From Hydractinia symbiolongicarpus (Eukaryota > Cnidaria > Hydrozoa > Anthoathecata > Hydractiniidae): a stretch of DNA of 64,000 bases. Shown here piece by piece: positions 11,188 through 22,750 of this stretch (position 1 is the first letter of the stretch; each line of letters starts with the position of its first letter). Under the pieces are notes generated by a model. The model did no database searches, had not been told where the DNA came from, and saw nothing but the letters and a program-made list of their open reading frames with translations. The DNA lies in the NCBI RefSeq assembly GCF_029227915.1, contig NC_079883.1:16370001-16434000 (forward strand), written 5' to 3'. Both the position numbers and the translations under genes were made by a program.

Positions 11188-11479
11188 AAATGTCCGAAAC
11201 TCCCCTTCACGATGGAGAAATTCAACAAAACTTTGCACACGTGTTCATCCATACCTGCTGCAAATGACTTTGTCACAATTTATGTAGATTTTGATTATTT
11301 TAAGAAAGAGACAGGTTAAAACACAAAAAAGCGAGCAAAAATTCATTTTTTCACAAATTTTCAAATAAAAAACGAACGACACGCTTTTTAAAAAAAATGT
11401 GACAAAGTATCGTTGCTATGGTAATGCTAAAGTGATTGATAAATATAACGCAGAAAATGGAGGGGAGTTTCGGACATTT
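11188..11479. mobile_element. ~290-bp MITE with TA target duplication
   Basis: Terminal inverted repeats AAATGTCCGAAACTCCCCT (left) and AGGGGAGTTTCGGACATTT (right) are perfect over 19 bp. Both are flanked by TA (11186-11187 and 11480-11481). The TA duplication and small size suggest a Tc1/mariner-type non-autonomous element. It has no coding capacity. Confidence 0.75.
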
Positions 11480-12206
11480 TAGTGAAAAACAAAGATGTGG
11501 ATTTATGGCTACCTGGAAAAAATTTAAATTTCATATTTATATTATCTTATAGACAATAATTTTGAAGAAAAAAACATTATTTTTGAGAAATAATGAAAAT
11601 TACTGAATATGTGTCTATACCCTCACACTATCCTTAAGAATTATATGACCTAAAAATTTCTACAAATAATATTTTCCGAAAATTGACCTACAAAATTGTT
11701 CCGTCAATTTGGGAATTAAGGTGGCAGTAACCCTTTTGTTAGCTGTCCAAATAGCTGAATGATTATCTCAGTGTTTTATTTATACCATTTTTTTACTATT
11801 TCCCAAAACTATAGGCCTTAATACATAATAAAATGATTTTAACTTAACACTAAAATTGCTGAGTCAGCAGAAATTTCTATTTAAAAATGTATCATAAACA
11901 AGAAAAAAATCGGATTCTACGAGCTCCAACTTTTTACAATCTTATTATTTTTCATCAGCTTCTGTTTTTAAATGAACCTTTGGTTAAACCCCGTTAAAAC
12001 GGTGTGCGGATTTTTTTTGTTCATTATTATTTTTTTAACAATAGCCTTTTGTTTTTTTCAAAAGATTCTTTGTTAGCATTCCCTGCTGTATTGAACACTC
12101 TTAAATTAATTTAAAAAATATTCCGAATTAAAAGATTTCTACACACCGTATCATGGCTGCCTGGTTCACCAAGCATGTCTGAAAATTTTAAAGTAAAACG
12201 AAAAAG

Positions 12207-12446
12207 CTATCGAAAGTTAAAGCTTGTGACCAGAACAAACAATAAAGGACTAAGTACAGAACCCTGATGTACACCAACATTTACACTAAATTCATCACTA
12301 AGTGAATCGTTAATACTGACACGACTTCTAGCATTGCTGTATATAGACTGTACCGTCGTAACTAGCCACTCATCCACACCTAATTTTCTCATAGCCCACC
12401 AAATAACTTTACGCAAGAATCTATTACTGAATTTGAAAAAAAACAT
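12207..12446 (-). pseudogene. LINE reverse transcriptase fragment
   Basis: The minus-strand ORF includes VIWWAMRKLGVDEWLVTTVQ and GVHQGSVLSPLLFVLV. The G-x-x-Q-G-S-x-L-S-P-x-L-F motif is diagnostic of the non-LTR retrotransposon reverse transcriptase. Upstream RT motifs, the catalytic YxDD region and the rest of the element are missing, so this is a dead fragment. Confidence 0.85.
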
Positions 12447-12659
12447 TAAATATTTTTTGAAATTAAATTAAATAACTTTATCACGCCACGGCCATTTTGA
12501 GCCTATGAATTTTTACTCTTATGTTTTGCACTGGTTAGTTTTACATATTATATAGTTTTTGCTTGTTTTATAACTTTTAACTTATTTTAACAGGTGGAAC
12601 AATAATAACAGCTGTAAATATTTTTTATGTAGCTGAAGTTTTTAACCTGTGTAAATATT

Positions 12660-12730
<71 letters not shown>
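12660..12730. repeat. (AAT)n microsatellite
   Basis: About 23 uninterrupted AAT/TAA trinucleotides. On the minus strand it produces a run of Ile codons in a spurious ORF. Confidence 0.95.
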
Positions 12731-14456
12731 TGAACCCAAAAATGTCATTTCAACCATATTAATACACGTGTTGATATACTTATTAATTTCCTCCCACATG
12801 CTTTTAGAATTCACTTTATAATACAGGAAAGGGGCGGGGTAAGTAAAAAATCTGCAAAATCTTTACTACAATTTTCGTTTTGTTCAGTAGCTTATCTCGT
12901 GATGACGTAACATTGCTGATGTAAGCATTTTTTACCGTTTTTAAAATGCCTGAGTGACTAAGGTTTGAAGAGGGAGCTAAAAAGCAGTAAATCAATTTCT
13001 TTTCCAATGGTACTCCTCTAATCTGTACATATAGTGGAAAACATTGTTATTTTGTCAAATAACATGTTGTTTTGGATTATTTTAAGGCAACTTGTTTTTG
13101 CTCGGGGGGGGGGGGGGGGTAACCTTCAAAACGAAACTTAAAATCATACATAACATTTGTTTGTTTACATGTGAGTGAAGCAGATGTATAAATGGATGCG
13201 AGAAAGAATTTTTTTATGTTTTTTCGAGGAAAGTTGCTTCAAGAATAAAGAGACACTATCTTCTCATTCTGATTTTATCAATGAATACGACAAATACAAT
13301 TTTTTGAATATTGTTCACAATATACCCATGCAAAAAGGTACTGGATGTTTGAGTATAATCACCATTGGTTTGATCAAATGATGACAAACCAATTTGCCAC
13401 AATATATATGCAGGGAAATGTGGCAAAAAGAGTTTTCAATGTTGCCTGGTAAATTTAATTTCGTGGTCACGCTAGTGAGAAGAGAGATAGTTAGTCGTAA
13501 CACAAGTTTTAGACAAGCAACTGACGTAAACAAATGAGTTGCAAATATTTGTGCATGATTTCTATTCTATTGTTTCGTGTACTTATATCAGCTAAATGAA
13601 AGAGTGTCTTAAAGCACTCTTTATTTTTGCTTTATATATTTAAAGCATTTTAAAGCAAGTAAACATGATTTAAAAGGCATTTTAGTAAAGTAAAATTGCA
13701 TTCACATTATTAAGCCTGCTTTAAATCGTGCTTTAAATTTATAGCAAGCGTGTTTTTAAAATTCTAGTGTGACCCCCCCCCAAAAAAAAAAAATCCATTA
13801 TATACTTATGCCTAACACATACTATGGTAAGTGAAGCAAGTGTTTGTAATTAAGAAATTTGATAAAAGCATTTGAGATCAAAGATATTTTGGTAACATAA
13901 GTTTCTTTATATATACCTGTTTTATTGATTTTTGAAGAATTTTATATTTTTGCAAGAAATGGCTTTTTTATTTCATGGTAAGATCATCAAAGAGCATGCA
14001 GTTTCGACTATATCTTAGTTTCATTGATGATTATATTTCTGTAGAGCTTAAATGGGCTACCGAATCGCTGTTGGTTTTCGAATTGAGTGACTTACACAAA
14101 AGTCGACCTGATGGTGGCAAAAAACAAAAATGGCTATTTTTCCGGCATGTATGTAATTTACAGACTCGAACATATAGATATATTTAGAATTTTTATCTTC
14201 TCCAGCCTTGGTCATGTTTTCATCCACGATGAGTCTTGCTGAAATATTTCTTTGTAATATACTTTTCGAAAAACAATATTGAACCAGCGAGCAAAGTGCA
14301 CTGGTCTGTTCATTGTGCAAATCGTGTTTGCCGGATTTTTAATATGTGCGTGGGATATACGGAATGTGAGCATTTTAACTGGTTCATAGCCCCTTTAAGG
14401 CGTTCATCACCCAAATAAGACATAATATCCCGCTAATTTGAAGCAGTATGTCATAA
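12731..14456. other. Low-information AT-rich region with homopolymers
   Basis: It contains a 16-base G run (13104-13119), a C run then an A run near 13773-13793, and repeated TTTAAAGCA words at 13600-13740. No gene or defined element was recognised; several 60-90-codon ORFs here have no known motif. Confidence 0.5.
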
Positions 14457-14457
14457 A

Positions 14458-15166
14458 GCCGAATTTCCACAAGGCGTTCCAGAACGCGCTGAGCGTGGCG
14501 GCTGTTGTTTTTTCAGTCCCAAACCTGCTAAAAGTGGTCCGCTCAGCGCGGTTTCAAAAGTCGACTCTACTTATACTTTCCTGCGCGTTTTCAAAGCGCT
14601 ATCTAATTAAACTGCTCCAAGGCCACGTAATATAAACAACTTTTTGCGAGAGCCATCAAAAACATCACCTGTGACTAGATATCTCATTGTGACACAAGGC
14701 CTTTCATTTGCACTTATTGGCTCTCTCATCTTTGTTTCGCTTTTCGTAATTAAGGGAGCAACCCAAGATAAAAGAGTTTTAAGTTTAGTGGGTGAAAAAA
14801 AAGTTGACTGTCATACAATTTCATATCTTGAACGAGAAGATTAAATTCTCCTTTTAGTTTTCGTTCTTGATACAGCCGTCTTATCTAAAACCGTTTTGCA
14901 TACTTCTTTGTTTTGTTTTCTTTTTTTTTCATTCAGCAACAACAATAGTTTGAGAATATTTATTTTCTTAAACAACAATAATTTTCTACGTAGAAACGTT
15001 CATGTTTACAATTTTTTGTCGTTTAAAAGTTTACATGCTCTTTTTGTTGCTTTTAACAAATGGAAATCAAAAAATAACATTTGAAGCGGATTTATAAGCG
15101 GCTATTCTTTTAAAACAATAGTCGCCTACGCTCAGCGCGTTTTAGACCGCCTAGTGGAAAATCGTC
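14458..15166. mobile_element. Non-autonomous DNA transposon with ~45-bp imperfect TIRs
   Basis: The left end (TTTCCACAAGGCG, then AACGCGCTGAGCG, 14462-14500) pairs with the right end (CGCTCAGCGCGTTTTAGACC, then GCCTAGTGGAAAA, 15129-15163) as an inverted repeat of about 45 bp with some mismatches. The AACGCGCTGAGCG core is exact. The TTTCCACTAGGCG start resembles PIF/Harbinger-like MITEs, but I found no exact TWA duplication. Confidence 0.6.
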
Positions 15167-15934
15167 TTAGCCTATATCAATATCCATTCTCATTCTGCAA
15201 AGTACACAGCCAGAATATACATACTAACTTGAAAACAGGATAGTTACAATTTTAATTTTTCAGTTTGTTTACCTTTATTTTTTTTGTAAAAGAAATAGAA
15301 AAATGGCATTTATTTTATACCAGTTGGGTTTATTAAAGTCAGTTCAGGATAATGTACAGATATAGAAACAGTTTCCATTATTCAGAAACTTTTTTGTGTG
15401 TAAAAATAGGAAAGTTCTTGAATACGGAAACCAATTTCAGTTTTCCATCTTCCACAAGCAAAATAGGGTTTCTTTATTATAATCTTTTGACCCATAGAAA
15501 GCCCTACCAATAACACTAAAAATATTATATGAAACTGGGGTGTACTTTAAGGAGTTCTCTTACTACTAGAGTTGTGACCAAATTAACCTCCCCCCTCCTT
15601 AGGCCCTCAGCCAAAGTCAGAAACAATTTCTGTTTGCAAAAAAAACTACATAAAATCTGTTTTTCTAATTCTGAAACCGTTTCTCTTTTTTCAGAGTTCC
15701 ATTATAAGGACACTATTTACAATCTGTGCCTTATGCTATCTAAATCCTGCCTGAATCTAGGATTCATGCAGGAGCTTGGTAGAGCATAGATTTGCGTGGG
15801 CATTTCTTTAAGTTTGATATGGAGGCAGTCACTAAGCTGTTGGACACAGCTTAATGACTGCCTCCATAAAAATTATACGAATGTTTTAAGTAGCTAGCTA
15901 CTATAAAAGAAAAAACTATTATTGTTGCTAATAC

Positions 15935-16333
15935 AGAAAAATAAAAAAGCCCGAGTTCAATATGCCCCACTGTCCCGCACAAACTCGGGCCTTAGAGATA
16001 TTTTCATATTACATGACTAGCCTCACAGATATCGAGGGATATACCCTGTCTATTATTTCCAGGCGGGGCCATGGCTTAGATGGAGAGTCCCAGAGGATTT
16101 AATGCTCTTTTTAAGCTACGCAGACCCAATTAGGGCCAGCGCTCTACTAGACAACTCCCGGCAACATCCAACGGCCCACATAATGTGCCATCTTCCCAAT
16201 TTCCCTCACATGGCTTGGGTTAACCCGGGGCTATAGTAACATTCACTCGCCCATGTTGAATCGCCGTCAAGAGGAATCGAACCCCGGTTTCCCGCACAGA
16301 GTACGAGAGCTATAACCACTAATCTACGGCGCC
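15935..16333 (-). mobile_element. tRNA-derived SINE, full-length looking
   Basis: On the minus strand the head begins GGCGCCGTAGATTAGTGG (from 16333) and has an A-box-like TAGATTAGTGG and a perfect B box GGTTCGATTCC (16283-16273), the internal pol III promoter of tRNA-derived SINEs. A ~280-bp non-tRNA body follows, including TAGAGCGCTGGCC. The 3' end is a stem-loop (GCCCGAGTT at 15949-15957 with AACTCGGGC at 15982-15990) followed by a T-rich run. The acceptor stem and D arm pair poorly, so this is not a working tRNA gene. Confidence 0.8.
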
Positions 16334-16336
16334 TTG

Positions 16337-16747
16337 GACCATGTTCACACTTTTCGGATTGGTAATGTTCCGGAACAACATCTGTATCGGATTACTATGG
16401 TGTTCACACTGTATGCGGTGTGATCCTGAAAGCGAAACGGAATGATTTCGCTCCGATGTTCAAAGTGAAACGATTTCGCTCCAGGACAGCAATCTGATAG
16501 ATGTGAACACATCAAAAGATGTGCAAATAAGCCATTTCTTTTAGCTTCGGTATAAAAGTATTAAAATATCATATGCAAAGAAAGAAAAGGTTGCATGCTT
16601 TATTAGCAAATCTGACGACGTCTAAAGCAGAAGCGGAATACACATGTGAATAGCCCAATACGGAATACCGCGTACATGTGTGGACAACTCAATCCGGAAT
16701 GTAACTATTCCGGAACAAAAAGCAATCCGATACATGTGAACATGGTC
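16337..16747. mobile_element. ~410-bp MITE next to the SINE head
   Basis: Terminal inverted repeats begin GACCATGTTCACA (16337) and end TGTGAACATGGTC (16747); similarity extends to TCGGATTG / CAATCCGA, about 27 bp in all with few mismatches. Inside are repeats of CGGAAT/ATTCCG words. No target duplication was found. It abuts the SINE start within four bases. Confidence 0.7.
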
Positions 16748-16949
16748 GGGCGAAAACATTTGTCTGCTTTTAGCCGCCTGACTTTAGAATCTTTGCCCTA
16801 CATGGTGCATGTGTAGAAAATTACAGTGCTTTTGAAAAAAAAAATAGGGCATTTATTTCTAAAGTGTTTCATTGGCAAGAAATAAGGAAATTTTTTACGA
16901 TAAAATAAAGAGAAATCTTTAACAATAGGTATAAGAAAACTAATGCATT

Positions 16950-18325
16950 GCAAAAAAATGCCTTTTGGTCCGGGGTCAGAAAAGATACAAGATGCCCTTG
17001 GGACGAGGTTGTGCTATCATGGATTTAAGCATCAGTGATCACAATTTAGTTTATGTGATCAGAAAATTTAAAAGGCTAAAATTTAAACTTGAAATTATCA
17101 AGGTTTGTAGCTACAAGAACTTCAGTGAAGAGGCTTTTCTGAAGGACCTAAGGAATTTAGATTAGTCATCTTTTAATAATTATGCTGACATTGATGAAGC
17201 ATGTGAGAATCTGAATTAAAATGTTGAAACATTGGGTGACAAACATGCCCCTTTTAAAACATATAACTTTTCCGGCCGTGTTGAGGCATAGATCACTGAT
17301 AAATTATTAATAGCCGAAGAAAGAGACTTCTTAAAACGGAAAGCATCAAAAACAAAATCCATTATAGACTGGGAAGCTTTCAAACAAAAAAAGGAACCAG
17401 GTAATAAGACTCAAAAATCCAATCAAAAACGAGTATTACAACGTTTTGCAGGACTTCTAAAAACGGCCAAAACAACTTTGGAAAACTCTAAAAAAACTGA
17501 TTCCTGATAATTCAGGAAATACTACCTCAATAAAACGAGTAGTCAAAAACTATGTTGCAGAAACATCTTACCAAAAAGAAATTTATAACAAAATTAATTC
17601 ACTGTTAAATTGGCCAGACCAGTATTTGACACAGTAAAAATAGGTAGCTGCAGCTGGCACCATAGTCATAAGAAAAAAATATATACATAATAATTATACA
17701 TATACGTATTATATTTTAGCATTTAGCTACAGCTTGCACAGTCTAAAATTTTCCTTGTTCTCTTTGTCCTCCACAATTGTTTTTAAGATTGGACATGTAC
17801 GTCCATAGATTGAGCAGTCCAGTTTTAACACCGACCACCAATTTGTCACTGTGGAAGATTGACCTGACACGTCTTAAGACGGGGCGCGTTCTAAGATTGG
17901 GCAGAACAGCACTACTAATGTTAATTCACCTGTTAGCAGACGCAATTTTCGGTGGGTTACTATGTAGACTAAAAGTGTGGAAAAAATAATTAGTTCACTA
18001 AAAATTAATAAAGCTACAGGCTTGGATGGAATTGGTTCGCGACTGCTAAAAGCAGGTTCGCCAGTTTTAAGTATTTATTTATCTTATCTCTATAAAGTTT
18101 TTTGAAAAGTTAGTACATGAGGAAATTTCTCATTTTATTACTGAGCACAACCTCGTAAATGAAAGATAGTCTAGATTTCAAAAACTCTTTTCCACAGAAA
18201 CTGCAGTAGTCAATGTCTTTGATTTTATTCTAGGCTCGCCTAACAAAACTTTATTTGTGCTGTGTTCATTGACCTTAGAAAAGCTTTCAACACTGTTGAT
18301 AATAAAATTTTGTTTAAAAAGCTAT
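16950..18325 (+). pseudogene. 5'-truncated LINE, endonuclease end to mid RT (left part)
   Basis: The first readable segment includes LSISDHNLVYVIRKFKRLKF, the C-terminal SDH motif of an APE-type endonuclease, followed by YKNFSEEAFLKDLRNLD. After several frame breaks, an RT start follows near 17995-18330: KINKATGLDGIGSRLLKAGS, and later AFNTVDNKILFKKL. The KATGLDGI and F.TVD blocks are typical of jockey/CR1-like non-LTR retrotransposons. It is interrupted at 18325/18326 by the long-TIR transposon and resumes at 22751. Many stops and frameshifts are present. Confidence 0.85.
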
Positions 18326-19037
18326 TAGTCCAGGAGCTCATAACAGAACTTTAGGTCCCATTTTCTACAAAAGGTTTGACCCTCCAAATAGGTTGGTAGA
18401 ATCATGGACAATAAAAATCACATGGTCAGCTGACCCAATTTGGGGGCGTTTGGGTCCCAGGCCCCTAAAATTACCCTAATTTCAGACTCATATTTGGTCC
18501 CATAATTCTCAAAGCTTAAAAGTTAGTAACATGTGTCATTATATGAGAGAATCTAAAAAATGATAAAGCTTACCGAAAAATTGGGTCTTAAGACTGAGTC
18601 AGACCCCCCTCAAAGACCATATTTAGGACCTTAATGTGACCCCCAAAAGCTACACACTCCAAATTTTGCAAAAACATTCTCTAACATAGTGGAATGTCAT
18701 TGGTCATAAAGCTGACCAAAAAATTCAGGTCTCTTGGCCTAGTCATACTGCGTCTCGCCCCATAACACTATTTTAAACTGCTTTTAGAGGGTGAAAAAAA
18801 CCAGTGACTACAAAGCCCAAACTCAATATTTGTGTTCTATACTAACTATGTAATACATAAATGTTCGAGCCTACCAAAAAATGTCGTCCTATCAGCAGGT
18901 CAAACAAAGATCCGAACAGAAACCCAATTTGGACCTCATAAGGTACAAACTTTTGTAAGACTATTCCTTTGTTCACACGAATGTGGTTTGGAAAAAAGCA
19001 AACCAAAAATTACAGTCTCTTGACCATGTCAGGCCAC
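18326..19037 (+). repeat. Left TIR of the 4.4-kb transposon
   Basis: The reverse complement of 22040-22750. The match runs without large gaps from TAGTCCAGGAG to CAGTCTCTTGACCATGTCAG, where it fades. Visible differences are single bases, for example GTCAGCTGACCC versus GTCAGTTGACCC. Confidence 0.9.
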
Positions 19038-19829
19038 ATTTGATTTTTTTTAGATAACATTATATGCATCTTATAATTACTATCTATGTTTCAATATCTC
19101 CTGTTGTACCTGTTAAGATATATTGTAATGCGTAGGAAAAGCAATAAAAGAACGTTTGTCTTATTTCCAATGTTTTCAGGGCCTTAACTCATTTTTGAAT
19201 TTTTTTAAATAGAATAAACGTTTTCGTCCCAATACAACACGAGACCGACATAACAAACCAGACAATGAAAGAAAGAGTTAAGAACGCAGTTATTTTGAAA
19301 CACGTGAAGTAAAAGCTAAAAGCTAAAAATAGAAAATTAGAAACTGTAGATGCGATGTGATAGATAGAAGATATGACATCAGGTAAAGATATATGTAATT
19401 ATTTTAATTTTTTAGTTAAGAATTTCCGCTCGCTACCAAAATATTTGATGACAACCTGCTAATTCGTTGTTATCGTGCCAAACATTCGAAGAGGTTTGGT
19501 GCTTGAAGCTCTGAAGATAAAACACACAAGTGACATTACATCTTACAACAAACGCAAACAAAACGAAACGTGTCATAATAAACTCACACTTTAAAAGAAA
19601 TTGCGAACAAAAATTATAGCCTATCATTCATGGTTGAAAGTCTTCCGATTGAAACGTTTATGGTCTTAAACGGCATTTAATTGACAAAAAAACAAAATTT
19701 TGATGCCACCATCATGTTCAGCATATTTTTTTGTTAACTGTGCCAAATATTGTGGAAAATAAAGTAGTTTTAATTTTGGAACCAATTTTGGCGTAAAATG
19801 ACATTTAGGTAACAAAAAATCAGAGGAAC

Positions 19830-21778
19830 GTGAAATCCCAGGGTCGATTTTTTCTCAAAAAATGCTCCAAAAGAAAAAACGACGGTTTTAAAGAATTTCC
19901 TACTCCTTCGGGCGCGGAAATTCAACTAATAACGAGTTATTATTCTGATGTATGTACCGCAGCTACGGAATCTGTTGTAGCTACTATAGATGACGATTTA
20001 AATGCAAATAGAAATACTGACAGTGATAGTAAGTTGAGAATGCTTTTTTTGGAAACTTGGTATTCTGCAGCACCATTTCCGAAGATGAAGCTTTCAAGAA
20101 AGAGCACCCAATGAAGACAAAGTTGAAAGCGAAGATTAGAGATGTGGCATTTGCATTAAGGTCTGCCATAATGGAAATTGAAAAATGCCCTATACCCGAT
20201 GAAGTGACATTTGCACATATCAAAAAAGGTGAAGTTGAGGCACCAAATGAATTAATTGAATATTTCAGTTACCTTATTGGTGGTCCTGACCAACGCATAG
20301 TAAAATCAAATCACTAGCAAAGACGCATAAAAAGTATTGCTGACGATGTCATATTTGCCGCAACATCGGGAAAAAAACCCTGCAAAACATTTGCAGCTTG
20401 GACTGGCAGTGAAAGGCATTACAGAAAGCAAAAAAGTGATCGAAATGTTAAATAGACTTGGACATGCTATTAGCTATAGCATTATTGAAGTACTAGAAAC
20501 AGAATTAACTTTTACATCAACAAATGCCGGGAATGCCGTACCACATGGTATGAAACTAATTTCAAGTCTTGGAACGGGCGTTGCATTCGACAACTTTGAC
20601 AGATTTTTTGAAACTTTAAGTGGAAAGGATACCTTGCATGATACTGTTGGAATAGCGTACCAAGTTGTGTCACAAAATAATGACAAATCTTTGGAAGAAG
20701 GTGACGATTCTACCCTTGGCAATTCTCAGCTATCTGGAAAGAAAAAACGTAGATTATTCCTGGCTGTAGGAATAGACATAGAGCCGTAGAAATAAAAACC
20801 TAAGAAGTTAACAAGAATAATGCTTCCAGTAGATGACAAGAGAGGAGTACAGAACCCCTCTCATATATCAAAGCACGCATGTACGATACCTTGTGAATGA
20901 TGGATTTTATTTTTCACCCGACACTGCACCAACGTGGGTTGGCTGGAATTCTATAACTTTTCCAAATACCAACAATCTGCAAAAAAGTTTGGTACCTGCC
21001 ATAAATTAATCAGTTCCCAACTTCTATAGCTGTAGTACCAGAAACATTGAGACGTGCACAGGTGATTAAGAATGAATGTGGTAAGAAAAACATTTCGTAA
21101 CATACGATCTTGCAATTGCCAAAGTGGCTATGCAACTTCAAGCAGAAGAATCTCAAACTACTAGAAAAAAAAATGAAAGTGTACAAGATGTATTTAAACA
21201 GCTAGGAACAAATCTTGATGTCACAGATGACGCTTTTGCAACGTTGGGAAAATTTGTAGAAAAAGGAATATATCATCTGCAGGTAAAGCTAGGTTGGTAA
21301 TGTTTTTGGAAAAGTACAAACCATAAGGAGAAAATGAAGCAATTTTCTGTGTTAAAAAGTTTGATGGAAGTTCTCTACCACTTTATTTATCGCACAAAGT
21401 ATGTTGCACAGTTATGGATGTCATCAATAACGATGGAGCCTCCAAATCACCTTTCTGAAGACACGGGTTGGCTGCTGAAAGATGAAAGCTATATCATTAG
21501 GTGGTACGAAGGCGAAATGTCTCCAAAAACGGTAGATGTCACCAGCGATGAAAATCATAATTGGCTTCTCCAGAGAAGTAGGAGGTAAAATCTTGGATAT
21601 CAAGTTTTATATTAATGTTTCCTAATTATTACTCGGAGGCAATGCTTTATTTTTACTACTGCCGCTGCTACTTTAAATACTAAAATTTCATTCTCCTTAA
21701 GATTATGAAGGGTTTGATGAACTGTCAAGTGATGACGTTTCAAACAATGATGACGAAACTAGCGAGGAAGATGTGTAA
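19830..21778 (+). pseudogene. Decayed ORF of the long-TIR transposon, family not identified
   Basis: Three frames carry pieces of one protein. First, 19830-20114 (GRFFLKKCSKRKNDGFKEFP). Second, 20057-20317 (KAKIRDVAFALRSAIMEIEK, then CPIPDEVTFAHIKKGEVEAP). Third, 20337-20789 (LGLAVKGITESKKVIEMLNR, LGHAISYSIIEVLETELTF, GTGVAFDNFDRFFETLSGKD, TLHDTVGIAYQ). Further parts are TYDLAIAKVAMQLQAEES near 21100-21160, ENEAIFCVKKFDGSS near 21330, and EPPNHLSEDTGWLLKD. A likely last intron (21588-21702, GT..AG) leads to an acidic tail, YEGFDELSSDDVSNNDDETS plus EEDV, with stop at 21776-21778. From memory, proteins with LHDTVGIAYQ-type motifs are multicopy and uncharacterised in invertebrate genomes; I could not check this. 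No DDE triad is evident. Frameshifts and an apparent internal deletion near 21190-21300 make this copy non-functional. Confidence 0.7.
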
Positions 21779-22039
21779 TGATAATTTAAGGTTGAAATTG
21801 TTTTCTGTGATATGGCGAAACTATTATGAATAAGATTCAATGTCATATACTCTAGAACAGAGTAACTTTTTTAATATTTTTGATTTTTTTAACAAGTTTT
21901 ATTTAAGTTTAAACTAAATTAAATCTCTCATCTTTAGATGCTAATGCCGAACAACACTAATTATAACTTGTTGTACATATTTATACTTTTTAGATGCTAT
22001 CAGAACATTTCTTTTTTATTTGATATCTCTAACTATTGT

Positions 22040-22750
22040 CAGACGTGATCAAGAGACCGTAATTTTTGGTTTGCTTTTTGCCAAATCACATTCGTGTGTA
22101 CAAAGGAATAGTCTTACAAAATTTTAAGTTTGTACCTTATGAGGTCCAATTTGGGTTTCTGTTCAGATCTTTGTTTGACCTGCTGATAGGACGACATTTT
22201 TTGGTAAGCTCGACCATTTATGTATTACATAGTTAGTATAGAACATTAATATTGAGTTTGGGCTTTGTAGTCACTGGTTTTTTTCACCCTCTAAAAGCTG
22301 TTTAAAATAGTGTTATGGGGCGAGACGCAGTCTGACTAGGCCAAGAGACCCGAATTTTTGGTCAGCTTTATGACCAATGACATTCCACTATGTTAGAGAA
22401 TGTTTTTGCAAAATTTGGAGTGTGTAGCTTATGGGGACACATTAAGGTCCTAAATATGGTCTTTGAGGGGGGTCTGACCCAGTCTTAAGACCCAATTTTT
22501 CGGTAAGCTTTATTATTTTTTAGATTCTCTCATATAATGACACATGTTACTAACTTTTAAGCTTTGAGAATTATGGGACCAAATATGAGTCTCAAATTAG
22601 GGTAATTTTAGGGGCCTGGGACCCAAACGCCCCCAAATTGGGTCAACTGACCATGTGATTTTTATTGTCCATGATTCTACCAACCTATTTGGAGGGTCAA
22701 ACCTTTTGTAGAAAATGGGACCTAAAGTTCTGTTATGAGCTCCTGGACTA
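22040..22750 (-). repeat. Right TIR of the 4.4-kb transposon
   Basis: Mirror copy of 18326-19037, ending GAGCTCCTGGACTA before the TAT duplication. Short ORFs inside it on either strand are accidental, since the same sequence is non-coding in the other arm. Confidence 0.9.

Larger units (their letters stand above)
18326..22750 (+). mobile_element. 4,425-bp transposon with ~0.7-kb TIRs, nested in a LINE
   Basis: The ends are long, nearly identical inverted repeats of about 710 bp (18326-19037 and 22040-22750), starting TAGTCCAGGAGCTCATAACA. The insertion is flanked by TAT on both sides (18323-18325 and 22751-22753). Removing the element and one TAT rejoins LINE RT sequence (..FKKL / Y..GIRDAAFH.FESYL..), which confirms the ends. 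Between the TIRs is a decayed plus-strand gene (19830-21778). Left and right TIRs differ at only a few visible positions, so it is fairly young. I cannot assign the element to a named superfamily. Confidence 0.88.

Noticed and set aside
12587-12814. 75-codon ORF with poly-isoleucine
   Set aside because: Produced by translating the (AAT)n microsatellite.
16262-16333. A functional tRNA gene on the minus strand
   Set aside because: The B box is perfect, but the acceptor stem and D arm do not pair well and the head is followed by a SINE body.
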